From: Ceratobasidium sp. AG-K
Lineage: Eukaryota; Basidiomycota; Agaricomycetes; Cantharellales; Ceratobasidiaceae
DNA length: 64,000 bases
Direction: 5' to 3'
Assembly: GCA_037039685.1 (NCBI GenBank)
Contig: JAWNGF010000004.1
Span: forward strand, 2,542,001-2,606,000
Positions 1-12,338 of this stretch are shown piece by piece. How positions within the stretch are numbered: position 1 is the first letter of the stretch; each line of letters begins with the position of its first letter. The position numbers were made by a program, and so were the translations under genes. The notes under the pieces are model-generated. The model did no database searches. It saw nothing but the letters and a program-made list of their open reading frames with translations, and was not told the DNA's origin.

Positions 1-1264
1 GAATGCGTTGACATCACAGGCCCGGTCCTGGGTGTCTGCCTTTGTGTTCGGCTGTATGCCTATTGAGTTGCATTAGCATAGGATTATAGCTGAGAATGGC
101 GCTCAACTTACGTCCCGATACGTGGTGTGTCGCCACACGTGCGGACTGGAGATCGTAGATGCACACAAACGGCCTCGCACCCGAAAGAAGAATTGAGGTT
201 CCGGATGGATGGAAAGTTGCATTGCTCGGAGGTAGCGCTGGTGTGTGCAATGTTTGCAGTAAGGGGTTTGTGAGACCGTCAACCTAAAATTCAAGATTTG
301 AGTACTTTGTATAGATGTGGAAAATATACCACTAGACTTACGTTGAACAGTCGGACTCTTTTATCTGCTCCTGCGACCATCAGGACAGGCACACGCGACG
401 ATGGATGGAATTGCATCGCAGTGACAGGACCATCGGACCTCGCAGCCTGGTTCGCATCCCGTAATCTCGTTATGGCAAGCTCAGTCGGCGGCAAGGCGTC
501 CAACGGTGCGGCTGCGACGTCAATTGGCCCGGTTGTTGGTTCTTCTATACGCTCCTCGTCCTCGCCCGAATTTACAGATGATGAGTGAGAGGAGCGTCGA
601 GTCCGTTTCGAGCGTGAAATTGCCCATTCGGGGACGGGGTTGACATTTTCAAACCTATCAGTCGTGAAGGGTTGGCCGGTAAAACAAAGTTAACGAACTC
701 ACTGTCGCCTTAACCGGCCCTCGTACTCCCGACCAGATATTGTATCTTCCGCCGCGCTATCACGCAGTTTTCGGAGGCGCCGGTCAGCCGCGATCGAAAC
801 GTCTAATTCATTATCATCCGGATCTACCCAAGCCGCTTTCTTACGAGTCGACAGCTTGGGCGATGGTGCATTCTTGGGAGCATTTAGCAGGCCGCCTTGT
901 TGAATATATGTGTTCTCGACAACCGGTAGTTCAGAAGTGCTAGCCGTTGGTGCCAAGTCGTTGAAGAAGAGCTGGTTTGCTGGTTTGAACTGATTATGGT
1001 ATGGCCACAAAGTAATCGTGCTCACCTCATCATCAAGCAGATGGCTCATAGACGTGTCTATAGTTTCCTTCGGCTTTGTTAACCCATTACTTGAGCTACG
1101 CCGACCAGGGGTGTGCCAAAGAGCACACTTTCCAATCTGAGTTCCTCGTCATCCTTTTTCTCGTACTCGTATGATGCTTGTTTGTCCCCTAGAGTTACGA
1201 TTTTGGATTCTTGTAACTTGCGCTGCTTCTTCTTTCTTGACTTGCTGAACGTAGAGGTGGACAT
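1..1264 (-). CDS. UTP18: U3 snoRNP WD40 protein Utp18 (partial, 3' end outside window)
   Basis: Utp18 is a WD40 subunit of the UTP-B part of the small-subunit processome, working in nucleolar 18S rRNA maturation. The start ATG (complement of 1262-1264) opens MSTSTFSKSRKKKQRKLQE, a basic N-terminus. Further exons show AWVDPDDNELDVSIAADRRL and ISGREYEGRLRRQ (699-1049), a typical Utp18 N-terminal block. Then come RLRDANQ and the WD-repeat start GPVTAMQFHPSSRVPVLMVA (291-503), and ATFHPSGTSILLSGARPFVC (14-250). Introns are about 50 bp with GT-AG ends. The C-terminal WD repeats lie beyond base 1. The gene is divergent from the CNNM-type gene, with 88 bp between start codons. The assignment rests on the ordered Utp18 motifs. 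Confidence 0.85.
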
Positions 1265-1352
1265 GTCGTGGATGGAAATTGCAATTAACAAAACTTTGCT
1301 GACGCAATAATTGGGCACTGTCTGTGCTTATGCAATCCCTCTTTTGGGTCAC
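1265..1352. promoter_or_regulatory. Bidirectional promoter region, UTP18 / CNNM-type gene
   Basis: Only 88 bp separate the two divergent ATGs, so both 5' untranslated regions and core promoters must share or overlap this stretch. No clear TATA box is visible. The role is inferred from gene layout alone. Confidence 0.45.
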
Positions 1353-4052
1353 ATGATGTCACAACAGTCGATGCCTATTGACGAACGTGTGCTTCTTTCT
1401 CTCCTCTCACCATCCATGTCCATGTCTGGCACAAGTCGCACGCGGTCGAACCGCGCTGTGGCGGGCTTAATGTTTGTTATATCTCGCGCAGTGCATGCAG
1501 CTCCAATATTCTCTTCTGTGGGAGAGGACCCGATGAGCCGATTGGGAGTTCACAATTTTGGTGGAAGATGGTCGTGTCAATGGGACTGGTGCTTCTAGGT
1601 GGCGCATTTGCTGGGTGAGCTTGGTCACTACGGCCACTACAGGAGGCTAACCGTATTCTTTTCCAGCCTGACCCTCGGTCTCATGGGGTTGGACGAACTT
1701 CATCTACGAGTGCTTGCAACTTCTTCAGACGACCTAAATGAGAAAGCGAAATGCGCAAAAGGTGCTGCGTTTAATGAAAAAAGGTCGTCATTGGGTTTTG
1801 GTGGTACGTTTGAATCTATGAGAGCCTGTCTATTGCTTACCAGGCACAGGTTCTGCTTTTGGGAAATGTCATCGTGAACGAGTCTCTTCCCATCTTCCTA
1901 GACTCTGCCGTAAGCCAAGCATTTTTTGAATCACAAAACGTATTTTTGACACACTCATCAGATTGGTGGAGGGATCGCCGCAGTAGCCATTTCGACAGTC
2001 ATGATCGTTATTTTTGGGTGAGTGTCCAGAGACAGCACAACGCCCACTAACAAACCCATTCGATTGACTGCGTCATTTGGGGCCCAATAGCGAGTAAGTC
2101 TCGAATTAATGTCGTAACTTCGTGCGTCTCTAACGCTACCTATGTAGAATTATTCCGCAAGCTGTCTGCGCGCGCTATGGTCTTCAAATCGGTGCTGCAA
2201 GTGCACCATTGGTGCTCTTTTTAATGTACATTTTCGGTAAGTATCTCAAGACAACTGCACGACGGCGTCAGCAAACAAACGCAACGACCTAACGTTGAAT
2301 CTTTAGCCCCAATTGCATGGCCGATCGCGAAACTGCTAGATTGGGTCCTTGGGGACGACGAAGGAAACACCTATAAAAAAGCAGAACTCAAAAGCTTCTT
2401 GCAGTTCCATCGTGAGGGACAGGAACCTCTCAGAGACGACGAGGTGAGCAATGTGACTTCTCTGGAGCCTCTGTTGGCTCTCTGAAGTAGCTTGACAATG
2501 TGGTGGTGGTTCGTTTGGATGATTCGGTTTTCGTTGATATTTGCGGCATTGGATCAATGGACCAGCGCATGACTGACCCTCTTCCCGTAGATTTCCATTC
2601 TGAATGGTGTTTTATCGCTGAACGACAAGAAGGCGTCTGAAATTATGACACCGATTCAGGTACTAGATAGCCCCATCTTTCACATCGCACCCGCTAATTG
2701 CTCCGTGATCTCAGGATGTCGTCACACTGAGCAGTGACACCATTTTAGATCACAATCGTGTCGATGCTATGTAAGCCTTTTGCTCCTCTGTGCCAAGGCG
2801 ATTCGATCTAAATCGGGGATTAGTTTGACCAGTGGCTATTCCCGGTTTCCTATTCACGAGCCTGGGAGACCAGAGAGCTTTGTTGGACTGCTGTTGATTA
2901 AGAAGGTTAGTCAGACACCCTTCCCAACTCAGCTGGGCCATGTGCAACCACCCGGTTATTCCAACCACGTCTCCCGGACTCGCTCGACTGGTTCTTGCAA
3001 GCGAGCTGGGGAGTGCTCCGGTACCAATACCCCTGTGCCGCATACAGTACCCCATTCCCCCTTGCGTGCAGATCTGGGCGGTGCTCAAGGCATTAACTCC
3101 GATGCGCATTTGTCCCTCTGACCCCATCCATTCAACGGCCCGTCCCGCAGCGTTTCCAACCAGTCAACTGATCTACTGTGTTATGTTCTAGCTGCTCGTG
3201 TACGATCCTTCTCAGCAGCTCCCTGTTAGCGCGTTTCCGTTGTCCATCCTGCCTGAGGCCAAACCTTCGATCAGCTGTTTCCAGGTATGTGAAAGAACAC
3301 GATCCGCTTGATGAACTCGAGGTCGCTCATGTATGTGTACGACACCACAGGCACTGGACTACTTGTATGCTTCGCACCAGTCTAAATTAGGAAGGCCGAC
3401 TTTAACTCTCTATTTGTTTATAGCCAAACGGGGCGTTCCCACCTGCTTCTGATCACCACCCATCCGGGCGAGCCCCAAGGAGCACTTGGTGTGATTACAC
3501 TCGAGGGTAAGGAACTAAGCCATGACAAAATTTAAGATTCATGCCTCGTGGCAGCAACTTACCGAACCAAAACCAATAGATATTATTGAAGAAATCATAT
3601 CCGAGGAGATTGTGGACGAGACCGATAGATATGAAGACAATCGCCACAAGCGTCGAGCTAAGCGCCAATCGACGGCTGCCATAATGAGAGGGTGAGACGC
3701 CCTTGCCCATGGTCCGAATATCAGTTCGTTTGAAACTAACCGTGTGCGGTCCCACAGGATTGTTGAGCGCGAAAAACGCCGCTGGTCCTTCAATGACGGT
3801 GTCGGGGGCAGTGATACCCCCCGTTCGTCTTCACAACCCACGCCTAAACCAACACCAGGTCGGGACCCAGTAGAGATTTCGCGCCTCCTCCCTATCGATG
3901 AGAACAAATCTCAGCAAAACGGCCATGGCAGTTACGGGGCGACATATGCTTCGGGATCCCGCGGTAACGGAGTTGTGGAACGTGGAAGAGAACGAGATCG
4001 GTCTCGATCCCGGCACGAAGGTTCATATACGGATTCGCCCACGCGGACATAG
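1353..4052 (+). CDS. DUF21/CBS domain membrane protein of the CNNM/Mam3 family
   Basis: This is a membrane protein of the CNNM/ACDP/yeast Mam3 family, linked to metal-ion homeostasis at vacuolar or plasma membranes. The DUF21 part is clear: [59 protein letters not shown]. It is followed by a CBS pair ([38 protein letters not shown]) and a polar tail ending SPTRT. The gene has about 12 exons. Most introns are 46-73 bp; one at 2906-3190 is about 285 bp. A 3-nt exon (2091-2093) seems needed to encode the conserved Glu of FGEIIPQ. The frame breaks at 1529-1531 (CCC where CCCC is expected) and at 1749-1751 (AAA where AA is expected). Both are homopolymer sites, so sequencing error is likely, though real decay cannot be excluded. 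Either of two adjacent ATGs (1353, 1356) could be used. Confidence 0.85.
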
Positions 4053-4277
4053 GCAGGATAGGTTAGACAGGAGCTATCACAATATCGTGCCTTGCATGTC
4101 AGCTCTGTAAGTGTTGAGAGATGCACGGCGAGACCGAGCCCGATGCAAAAATCCATGCTTCTTCCAAGGCTTCTTCTTCCTTGTCATTTTTTGTTGTTTT
4201 CCCACCGGTGTACATTGATCCAGGTAGCATGGAATCGTAGCGAACATTTACCCTCACATCTACAAAGTTCTAGCGCC

Positions 4278-5664
4278 CTATTCCTCCGACCCTTCGTCCA
4301 ACCGGCGAACGTACGCCTAGACGCAATGATTCAATATGATGGCCCTCGATTCTATTCGATGGGCGTGGACGAATGTCCCCCAACTCACTTCAAGTGCAGA
4401 GAGGTGGCTGTCATGACTCTCGGGCGCGAGCTCCCGCACTGCACGCGCCAAGTGGTAGAGATAATCCTGGTGATGGATCAGACTACTTGTTATAGCCTGA
4501 GACAGCCAGCCCGAGGCCGCCGGCCGGGTGGGTGAAATCAACCAACATCAGCATACCTTATTCGGGCCGGACGGTCCAGAAGACTCCCAAATGCGTCTTG
4601 CGAGTCCAGGCACTGCCTCCGATCCTACTGTAGAGGCACATAGTCAGAGTTGGATAAATTAGACGGCCACGCACAAACAGCAAATTGAGAGACCCTTACC
4701 AAAAGATGGGTTATCGCTCCGACCGACGTAACAGGTAGCCTGCATAACCAATCCAGGTATCGTCAGCTTTGACGTCGAATTTGCCTTTACGGGAGAAGAC
4801 TCCCAATTCTGGGTACTCAAACTTTAGGCGGCTCCTAACTTACATTTGGCACAATGATCTTCTCCGTTCCATCGACAATACCCCAAACATCGACTTGGTG
4901 AACTGTATAGCCGTCCTTTCATGCGTAATAATTTGTCAGTAGTCCAAGCGGAGATGAATGAGAAATGCCTCCCATACCTTCTCGCGATGATCTTTGTGGC
5001 GAGGTTTACACCATGGTTAGCATATCCCGAGAAGGTCTGGACCAGCCTAAACGCTGCACAAACGACAATCGCACCCAAGTACTCTTTCATTTCTGCAGCA
5101 TGTTCGGAACTGATCGTATAGCAGACTCCCCAGACGACATCCTCATGTGGGAATTCATCCTGATGTAACACAGTCATGCGTACAATACAATTAATAAGAA
5201 ATGATATGTATGATGACGAACCGTAGATGAAAAGCTACTCCAATCTTGAGCGGCTATCAAAGTAACAACGCGGCCAGGATGCTGGTCAAATTGAATAGAA
5301 ACCCCCGACAAGCAAGGCAGGTGATTTGATGAGGACTTTAAACTTCGAATTGAAGCTTACGCCCTTCATACCTCGGGAGTTCCTCGGTGGTCACTTGATG
5401 ATTGGGCAAAACGCCTAACGTATCCCTTGAGAAAGCCGGGGACTAGCGCGCAATACGTTCAATCTCTGCGTCGATCTTGCCACCTGTCGCGGCCTTGCCG
5501 TCAAAATTCTCACCTCTTTCGGCATAGTGTAGAGGGGGCTTTTGCGCAGAGCGGAAGTCAGGTCGATGTGATGGCCATAATGAGGTCGGTATAGTGCTGA
5601 CCTTCCAAATGAGAGAACCGTATCCAAATACGCAGTAGGGTCGCTCGGCCGAATTACCACCCAT
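4278..5664 (-). CDS. ChaC-type gamma-glutamylcyclotransferase
   Basis: ChaC enzymes are cytosolic and cleave glutathione to 5-oxoproline and Cys-Gly. The first exon gives PYCVFGYGSLIWK, the substrate-binding loop of the family. Later exons give GYVRRFAQSSSDHRGTPE, HPGRVVTLI, EFPHEDVVWGVCYTI, GYTVHQVDVWGIVDG, ATCYVGRSDNPSF and DYLYHLARAVRELAPE, in the right order. With all introns removed, the last exon ends VRRLDEGSEE and a TAG at 4278-4280. The gene has eight or nine exons with short GT-AG introns. The start ATG (5662-5664) is 134 bp from the divergent GT25 gene. The 3' end is convergent with the CNNM-type gene. Plus-strand frames such as 4092-4535 are shadows. Confidence 0.88.
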
Positions 5665-5798
5665 TGTAGCTCAATGTATAGTGCACAAGGTTATGGTCGT
5701 TCTCTGATGACGAAACGCCCCCCGCATATTGAGACACACGTGATCTGGTTCCGGAAAGGGCAAGCGAGCCCCTGTTTTTCCGTCGGCGAACAATTGCG

Positions 5799-7123
5799 AT
5801 GGCGTTTGCCGAGGGCAATACCCAATGCTATTTTTTCTCGTTGCTTACAATCTTATCCATCATCTATTGTACCATTGCATTCACTGGATCTCTGCAACCC
5901 CACCTGTTCCTTCCGACATCGACTAGTACCGAATATGAGACGTGGTCTCGCCCCTTTGCAGAAGCCGAGGGGATCGTTCCTGCGAGTTCTATTCCCCCTA
6001 CCCCGCGTGTCTATATGATCAACCTACCTCGACGCACCGATCGCCGAGAGCGAATGATGAGACTACAAGCGGCAACAGGACTCTCATGGACGTTTGTGGA
6101 CGCAACCGACTCGAAAACCGAAATCGTCAGCCGAATCCTGGAGCGTGTGAGATGGATAAGGGCGGCTGCGCATCTCCACGCCATAGACGGAAACTTTCGC
6201 GGCTGGTGGAGCGATCATCACGACAATCCCCAAGGTTCTGAACTTTGGGAACTCCCGTCTTCCGACCCGGGCTCTGCGGACTGTACTCGCCCCTTGCCCG
6301 TACCCCCTCTTTCTGATCAGCGCCCGCCCTTGGAAGTAGCTACAAGTCATATCTCACTCCATCATGGCGTGATGCAGATTTCTGGACAGCCTGCTGCGCT
6401 CGATGGAGACGATTCCCCACTCGACACAAACGCAAGCACTTCTCGGACCGCCACCCGGAAGATGACGAATACTCCTGCACCTCGCTTACCCGAGCTTCCC
6501 TACTGGCGTATCCTGACTCGAGCTGCAATAGCGTGTTGGCATTCTCATATCGGTGTGATCCGGAAGGTTGCATCGGAGACAATGCAAACTGACACCCTCG
6601 ATGCCGGCGTCCTGATACTTGAAGATGACGTTGACATGGAACTAGACATCCAACAGCGTATTGGTCGTCTATGGGAAGCCTTGCCACCAGACTGGGATAT
6701 GGTTTTCCTTGGTTAGTCAGGTTCGGCCCAACTGCTGTGCGAGTCCTTACATTATTCTGTTCAGGACACTGCTGGTCCGCTGAGGACACATACCCGGCCC
6801 TCAGATCTTGCGATCAATTGCGTCCATCTCATTCCCCCAAATGTACGCACGCTTACGCGGTTTCCAAAAAAGGCGCTCGAAGATTGGATCGTCTGCTCAG
6901 GGACCCATCTATAGCCTATAGTCGGCCACTCGACGCCGCCGTTCTAGAGTTGATTCAGTCGAAGCTACTGAGCGCGTATTCGGTTTATCCGAGCGTGATT
7001 ATTCAGACCAAGGATACGCCCAGCGACATTTTCCCTGGGAACGGCAGTCGATGGCGGGACGTTCTCCAAAAATCAGCATTAGGGAGTGACACAAACCTTT
7101 CAGCTCGTGTCGTTCGAATGTAG
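5799..7123 (+). CDS. Family 25 glycosyltransferase, type II membrane protein
   Basis: This is a GT25 (LPS/collagen-type galactosyltransferase family) enzyme. The N-terminus has a hydrophobic segment at about residues 10-37, suggesting a signal anchor with a lumenal catalytic domain in the secretory pathway. Family motifs are VYMINLPRRTDRRERM, GLSWTFVDATDS, AIACWHSHIGVIRKV, LILEDDVDMELD (the E/D metal-binding block) and CTHAYAVSKKGARRL followed by YSRPLDAAVLELI. There are two exons: 5799-6711 and 6765-7123, split in GHCWSAED. A low-complexity insertion of about 120 residues (roughly 6150-6500) separates the N-terminal motif from the CWHSH block. The donor and acceptor sugars are unknown. Confidence 0.85.
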
Positions 7124-7890
7124 ATTACTTGATGGATATTTGATAGCTGGAGATCAATTGGAGCTTTCAAGTTTAGGTTTGAAGGCCAACCTGTGGCGAG
7201 ACGGCTCCCGGGAAATGCCAACAATGGAACTGTCAGCTAATGCGCTACCATACCGCAGTTGGTCACAGCAATGCGACCAGCCCCGGTGTCAACTATAGTG
7301 AGCATGTACACTAGATGCACCCGCTCAACACCTTGCAATGCCACACTAGCTCAAATGCGACAACCTTAGCCTCGTAGCGGAGTAACGATCTCCTTTCAAG
7401 TGCGTTTGCACAAAGGCACAAGTCAGGCAATACATTGGATTGGGGTTTCGACGTCGAAATGGGTGCGCTGCTGAAAAAAGATGAGAGCGCACGCAACAAG
7501 ATCTCCCATAGTCCGCCGGTTGACGCATGGCACTTGCCGGCCTGGATGCGAGCCACACGGGCTCATCAGCGGGGTGCCATAACACATCCGTCTCTGCGTT
7601 TTCATATACTCACGGCTGAACATCGATGCGCGCATTGTTTGTATTTCGACTGAATACATTAGGGCCGAATAAAATAAGGAAATCAAACTGGCTTACGCCA
7701 TGATCTGTGACGTGATCCCTTGCCCGAGGTTGCTTCCCTACCAACGTTGTTTTCTCCCCCAGCATCTGTGTTTTCTCTGACTGCGCGCTCGCTCGTTTAC
7801 TGCTGCCGCACACTCTGTCGCTGCTGAAAAAGAACTTTATAGACTCGACCAGGACATTTTGTTAGACTTTTTCTCGTATATTTTCGCGTA
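7124..7890. other. Intergenic, no gene recognised
   Basis: This holds the 3' region of the GT25 gene and the 5' region of CHS7. Minus-strand frames between 7311 and 7813 are open for 60-90 codons, but no familiar motif, start context or consistent exon chain is visible. Confidence 0.4.
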
Positions 7891-9476
7891 ATGAAGTTTG
7901 GGTCGTTTGACTCGATATGTTCGTCTGCTGCTCTTGTTGTTTGCCCGATGCTGGGGGAGTTTGGGATGGAGCCAGAGTGCTATAGTAGGAACGTCTTGTT
8001 GGGAAACTATGCGCTTTTTCAGCCAGGTATGTCGAGCAGATGAAAAGGCAGTGGCCGCGACAAAAACATTAACCTTTCCGGGTAGCTGTCGCGTTTGTGC
8101 ATCTGTTGGCCATGTGCATGACAGGGATTATGGTTTTTCATATTCGAAGCAAGTATACGGCCGTGGTGCGTGCATGGTTCCGTTGGTGCAGCATTCGAAT
8201 ACTGCACGTACTGACACAAACTCTGGCAACAGGGTCGCAAAGAAATCCTCACCTTTTTCTACTTATACTTGGTTGTCGAGTTGCTTGCGATCTTCCTCGA
8301 TACCCAAATAATTCCGACCGCGAACAACGCGTATCCGGTATGTTTCGTCTCCATTCACCGAAGACTAACTAATCTCGTTATATCCGCTCCATAGTGGATC
8401 GCTGCTATTTACACAGGTCTCGTGGCAGCTACCTATTGTTGCCTACTGCTCAATGGGTTTATCGGGTTCCAATTCGCAGAGGATGGAACCCCTCTTTCCA
8501 TCTGGGTAAGCCATTCATACTTAAATCCTTTCTCTGTTACCAAAACGCTTCCACGTGTTTCCAGGGGCTTCGCGGTGCTTGCTTGGCCATGTGGGCGCTC
8601 ACATTCTTCATCACTATTTGCACATTCCAAGGTACGTTTCTGGTAGTTCTCACTACCCTGCCACTTTATACGTCGTTTCGGGTATGGCACAGCCAATGTG
8701 CCCGAGAAGCGTCCCTATCCGACCCTGTCCCTAGACTAGCATAAGCGACTAGGCTCACTATCGATTTCATAGACGTCGCCGGATTTAGCTCATCGCAGCC
8801 TATCGGTCTATGGGTTATGCACTTTATATGGCCAGCTGTCTGCGTTGTGACATATGTTGTGGCGCAGCTTGTACTCGTTGTGCGGACCTTGCAGGATCGA
8901 TGGCCCTTAGGTGATATCGTTTTGGGCGCAGCTGCTTTTGTCGTTGCGCAAGTCATCCTGTTTGCGTTTGGCAACACCATTTGCACGGCAGTAAGTTTTC
9001 AATGTCTGTTATGCACCCAGGTATTCACTCATGATATCAATAGGTTAATCATTACATAGACGGCCTGTTCTTCTATTCATTGTGAGTGGTTCCACCCGAG
9101 CCAGTTTCCTGGTTGTGTGTGGGCAAAACTGACCTTGGCCCGGGGTCGGACTTCCCGTACTAGGTGTATCCTTCTAGGGGTCATGATGGTCTACAAGTAC
9201 TGGGATTCCATCACAGGCGATGATCTAGAGTTCAGCGTGGGTAACAAAGCTGGGATGTGGGAAATTAAGGACGAGCCGCCTGCGGCATATGGGGTCAACA
9301 AGTTTGTAGACTCACCATCGATGTCCCCGGCACCCTCTCCGAGCGGCGGCCCTAGGCAAAGCCTGTTTCCGGAACAGCAGGACGCGAGGGCCCATTCTTT
9401 GATTGGAGGCGTGAGCGGACAAAATGCGTATGTCGGATCGGGATACGTCGGGGGTGGTGCGGATCAGTCGCGTTGA
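7891..9476 (+). CDS. CHS7: Chitin synthase export chaperone CHS7
   Basis: Chs7 is a polytopic ER membrane protein that folds and exports class IV chitin synthase (Chs3), and so controls cell-wall chitin. The start ATG (7891) opens [15 protein letters not shown]. Family motifs follow through the exons: [76 protein letters not shown], and the signature [20 protein letters not shown]. About seven hydrophobic segments are spread over the reading frame. The polar C-terminal tail ([13 protein letters not shown] and a Gly-rich end) is fungal-specific. There are eight or so exons with 45-90 bp introns. It lies head to tail with GT25 and the cyclin gene. Confidence 0.92.
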
Positions 9477-10684
9477 TAGTGTTTGAGTTTGTGCCCGTGT
9501 AGAGTTTGGGTGTACCAATCTGTCGTGAATTCTATGCGCTACTCCTTGGCCCCTTTTTTCATCAATCCGGGTCGCGGCTGTGAGTCGTCGAATGACATAA
9601 AGGTTGAATATTAAAATGTTTGGGCCACCATAGAGACAGACGGAACACGGAATGGGGAGAAGCGATGACGAGGATGAACATATATCAGTTTGAAATTGCT
9701 ACTCCTAATCTAAGAGGCACCGGATATGGAGGAAGCAAAAGTTACTGCGTAGCTGCCGGGTGCTTTTGCGGTCTGATCTATTCGGAGCAGGCGAGTGGTG
9801 CCCTGCTGCATGCTGTGCCCGGGCCGGTGTTGGCTTCAAAAGGTTGGACCCAATGTCAAATGGTGTATTCAACGTGCAAGGCCAAGTGTGACTAGCGACG
9901 GGGCCATCGAGGGACGGATATGGAATAGCGAGCAATTCAACTTTGTCGTTTGAATGTGTTTTTTCTCGTCGCTAAATGAGCTCTATTGCCACATCGTGCT
10001 GGGCTTCCCGTCAGGATCAGACCAGGACCGTTGAAATGGCGACTTGAGTGTCCAAGCTAGATCGTTTGGGCTTTCGGGTATCTAAATTGAAGTGATCCCT
10101 GCAACGGGGGTGCACTGGATGTTCTGTGTGAAATGTGGACGTCGTTTTTGTCGCAGTGTGTGTATGACTAGGCGCTAAGTGAAGCGCTATCAATCGGGGG
10201 CGGAGTAAAGGGCAAGGTTCCAGAGAGCACTTCTGATGTCGAGCCAGCTGCATAATCAACATCAGCAGGCTCGTGTGGCGCCTATGATCGTGGAGGTGAA
10301 GGCGGCAGAAACCGACCCGATACATGACGTCCGGGTTTCAAGAGCGAGCTAACTGGATCGGGAAGGACACCAGTAAAGTCAGACTCACGTGATAGGTCCT
10401 AGCAACCTGGCCCAGGGAAGCGGGAGGATCCATGTGCAAGGGCCGGATGAGCGTCAGGCCAAAAGCGTGGGGAGGCCGCATTGTCGCGGATTTGAATGTG
10501 TGGGCCGGTTGATTGGTATTTGGCTGACGCCGAGCCCAGGAGGGTTAGACTAAGGCTATTTGACGATCGTCCTTGAAAGTGCATAATTATTTCCGCTCAG
10601 ACAAGTTGCAGTGGCGCTCATCTTTGCCGCAAATGTTAAATACGCTGCGTCGCGTCCCCCCCCTGAGGCTTCTCCCCCTGCACA
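9477..10684. other. Long intergenic region upstream of the cyclin gene
   Basis: These 1.2 kb hold no convincing gene. Short frames at 9620-9895 (+) and 10017-10325 (-) lack recognisable motifs. The stretch probably contains the CHS7 3' UTR and an extended cyclin promoter and 5' leader. Confidence 0.4.
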
Positions 10685-12338
10685 ATGGTCGACGTGATGC
10701 CGTGCCCACTACCCTTTGCGAATGTGTCGCCCTCGATGCCACCAAAGCCCCATCGCCAACAAGAGTCCCTCTGCACTGTCGCACAAAATATGTGCAACAT
10801 GGTCTGCTACCTCTGGTTCGGCCGTCGAACGCGACCTTCGTCCCCATATGAGGACTCGAACATGCAATTTGCGCCCAGGCCAGAGTTTGTGTCGTTTATT
10901 GCTGATCTACTTGCGACCACCCAAGTCAGCCAGTCGGTCATCACCCTCGCTCTGCATTATATCCACACCCTGAAACGTGCCAATCCTTCAATCCGAGGGC
11001 GTCGAGGGAGCGAGTACCGCTTGGCGGTTACTGCGATGATGTTGGCCAACAAGTTTCTAGATGAGTAAGTGCGCATATACCCAGCTGTCGCTCGACCTAA
11101 TCCTAATACTCCCCAGCAACACATATACCAACAAAACCTGGTCCGACGTCTCCCGCATTGCCCTGCCGGAAATCAACCAGATGGAAAAGGAATTCCTTCA
11201 TGGGCTCAACCACAACCTCTACGTTGATCTGGCAACTTACGAATCATGGGTACTTATGCTCACGGGTTTGATTGATGCGTGAGTGCAATCTTTTTCTCAC
11301 ATTTACAAAACCTAATCATTATGTAGCAAGGATAGGGAAACGGAGGCGTACTGGGGACGCCGCAAGGATGCAAGCCGACGGCTGCCTATCCCCGTCGGCG
11401 AACAGCCGAGCTCGCACCGGGCCCGTTCATCATCCCCATCCTTTTCGTTCACGTTCACACACCCGCCAGTCTCGACCCAGCCTGTTTCGGGGCCGGTACC
11501 CGCCCCCACTCGCCCGGTAACGCTCCCGCCGCTCGACATGTCTCCTTTGACCCTCGTGACTGGTAAACGTACTGCGTATGATGCGTTTTCGCCCGCAACG
11601 GCATCCGCCTCGACCCACCCATCCAAGCGTGCGATCCCCAGTCCAGAATCGCTTTCACCCGGCTCCGAAAACGGAGGTTACCTCACAAGTGCCTATCGCT
11701 CGGCCGGCCCTGTGTCAGAGCTCAAGTATCTGCCGTATCATACACTTGCATCTTCACCTGCCGATAACCGTGGTGCTGTGCGCAAGGCCGTGCTTCGATA
11801 CCAGGAGCTCCAGAGTCCGTCGACACGGGCACGTACATACCCCATTCTGCCTCCCATTCGTGTCCCTCAATCTGCCTGCACGAGCCCCCGAGAGTATGTG
11901 TACAGCTCCTACCGACAGGCCCCTCACTTCCCTGTTCCACCGACAATGATGCACCAGACTCCCCCAATGTCGGTCCATACCCCTCCTTCCACATCTCCCC
12001 AGCATATGTACACGATCACACCGCCCCGTTCCTCTCATGTCTCCGCCTACACGCGTCGTCCCGACATGGGTGAACTTTCACCTCAAAGCGAGTCCGGGAG
12101 CGAATTGAGGCGGCATCACTATGGTCAACGGAGCAGCCCAATGGAGACATATCGGCGGTACAGTCCATACCAGCGTACGAGCCCACACCACCGAACGAGT
12201 CCGCGCGTGGTTGCACCATTTGCCAACGCTGGTCCTCCGGGCGTCCATTGGAGCCAGGTGCCGCCGCCTATGCCTTCTGTCACTGTATACCAACAGCCCA
12301 CTCCGACATGGAGCCCCATCCGTGGCCGCCGTGCTTAA
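10685..12338 (+). CDS. Cyclin with N-terminal cyclin box, PCL (Pho85-cyclin) type
   Basis: A G1-type cyclin that would activate a cyclin-dependent kinase, probably a Pho85-like one. The cyclin box lies at about residues 60-195: FVSFIADLLATTQVSQSVIT, ALHYIHTLKRANPSIRGRRG, GSEYRLAVTAMMLANKFLDD, TYTNKTWSDVSRIALPEINQ, MEKEFLHGLNHNLYVDLATY. The arrangement SEYRL-AVTAMMLANKFLDD-TYTNKTWSDVS is typical of fungal PCL cyclins. The remaining 300 residues are Pro/Ser/Thr-rich and probably disordered, with many SP/TP sites. Introns are at 11065-11116 and 11279-11326. The stop is TAA at 12336-12338. The exact PCL subclass cannot be set by eye. Confidence 0.85.

Noticed and set aside
4092..4535. Plus-strand open frame of 147 codons
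   Set aside because: It overlaps the last exons of the ChaC gene on the other strand, which have strong family motifs.
7311..7813. Chain of minus-strand frames between GT25 and CHS7
   Set aside because: No motif, no consistent splice phases and no clear start.
9620..9895. 91-codon plus frame
   Set aside because: No family resemblance and an unlikely composition; probably part of an untranslated region.
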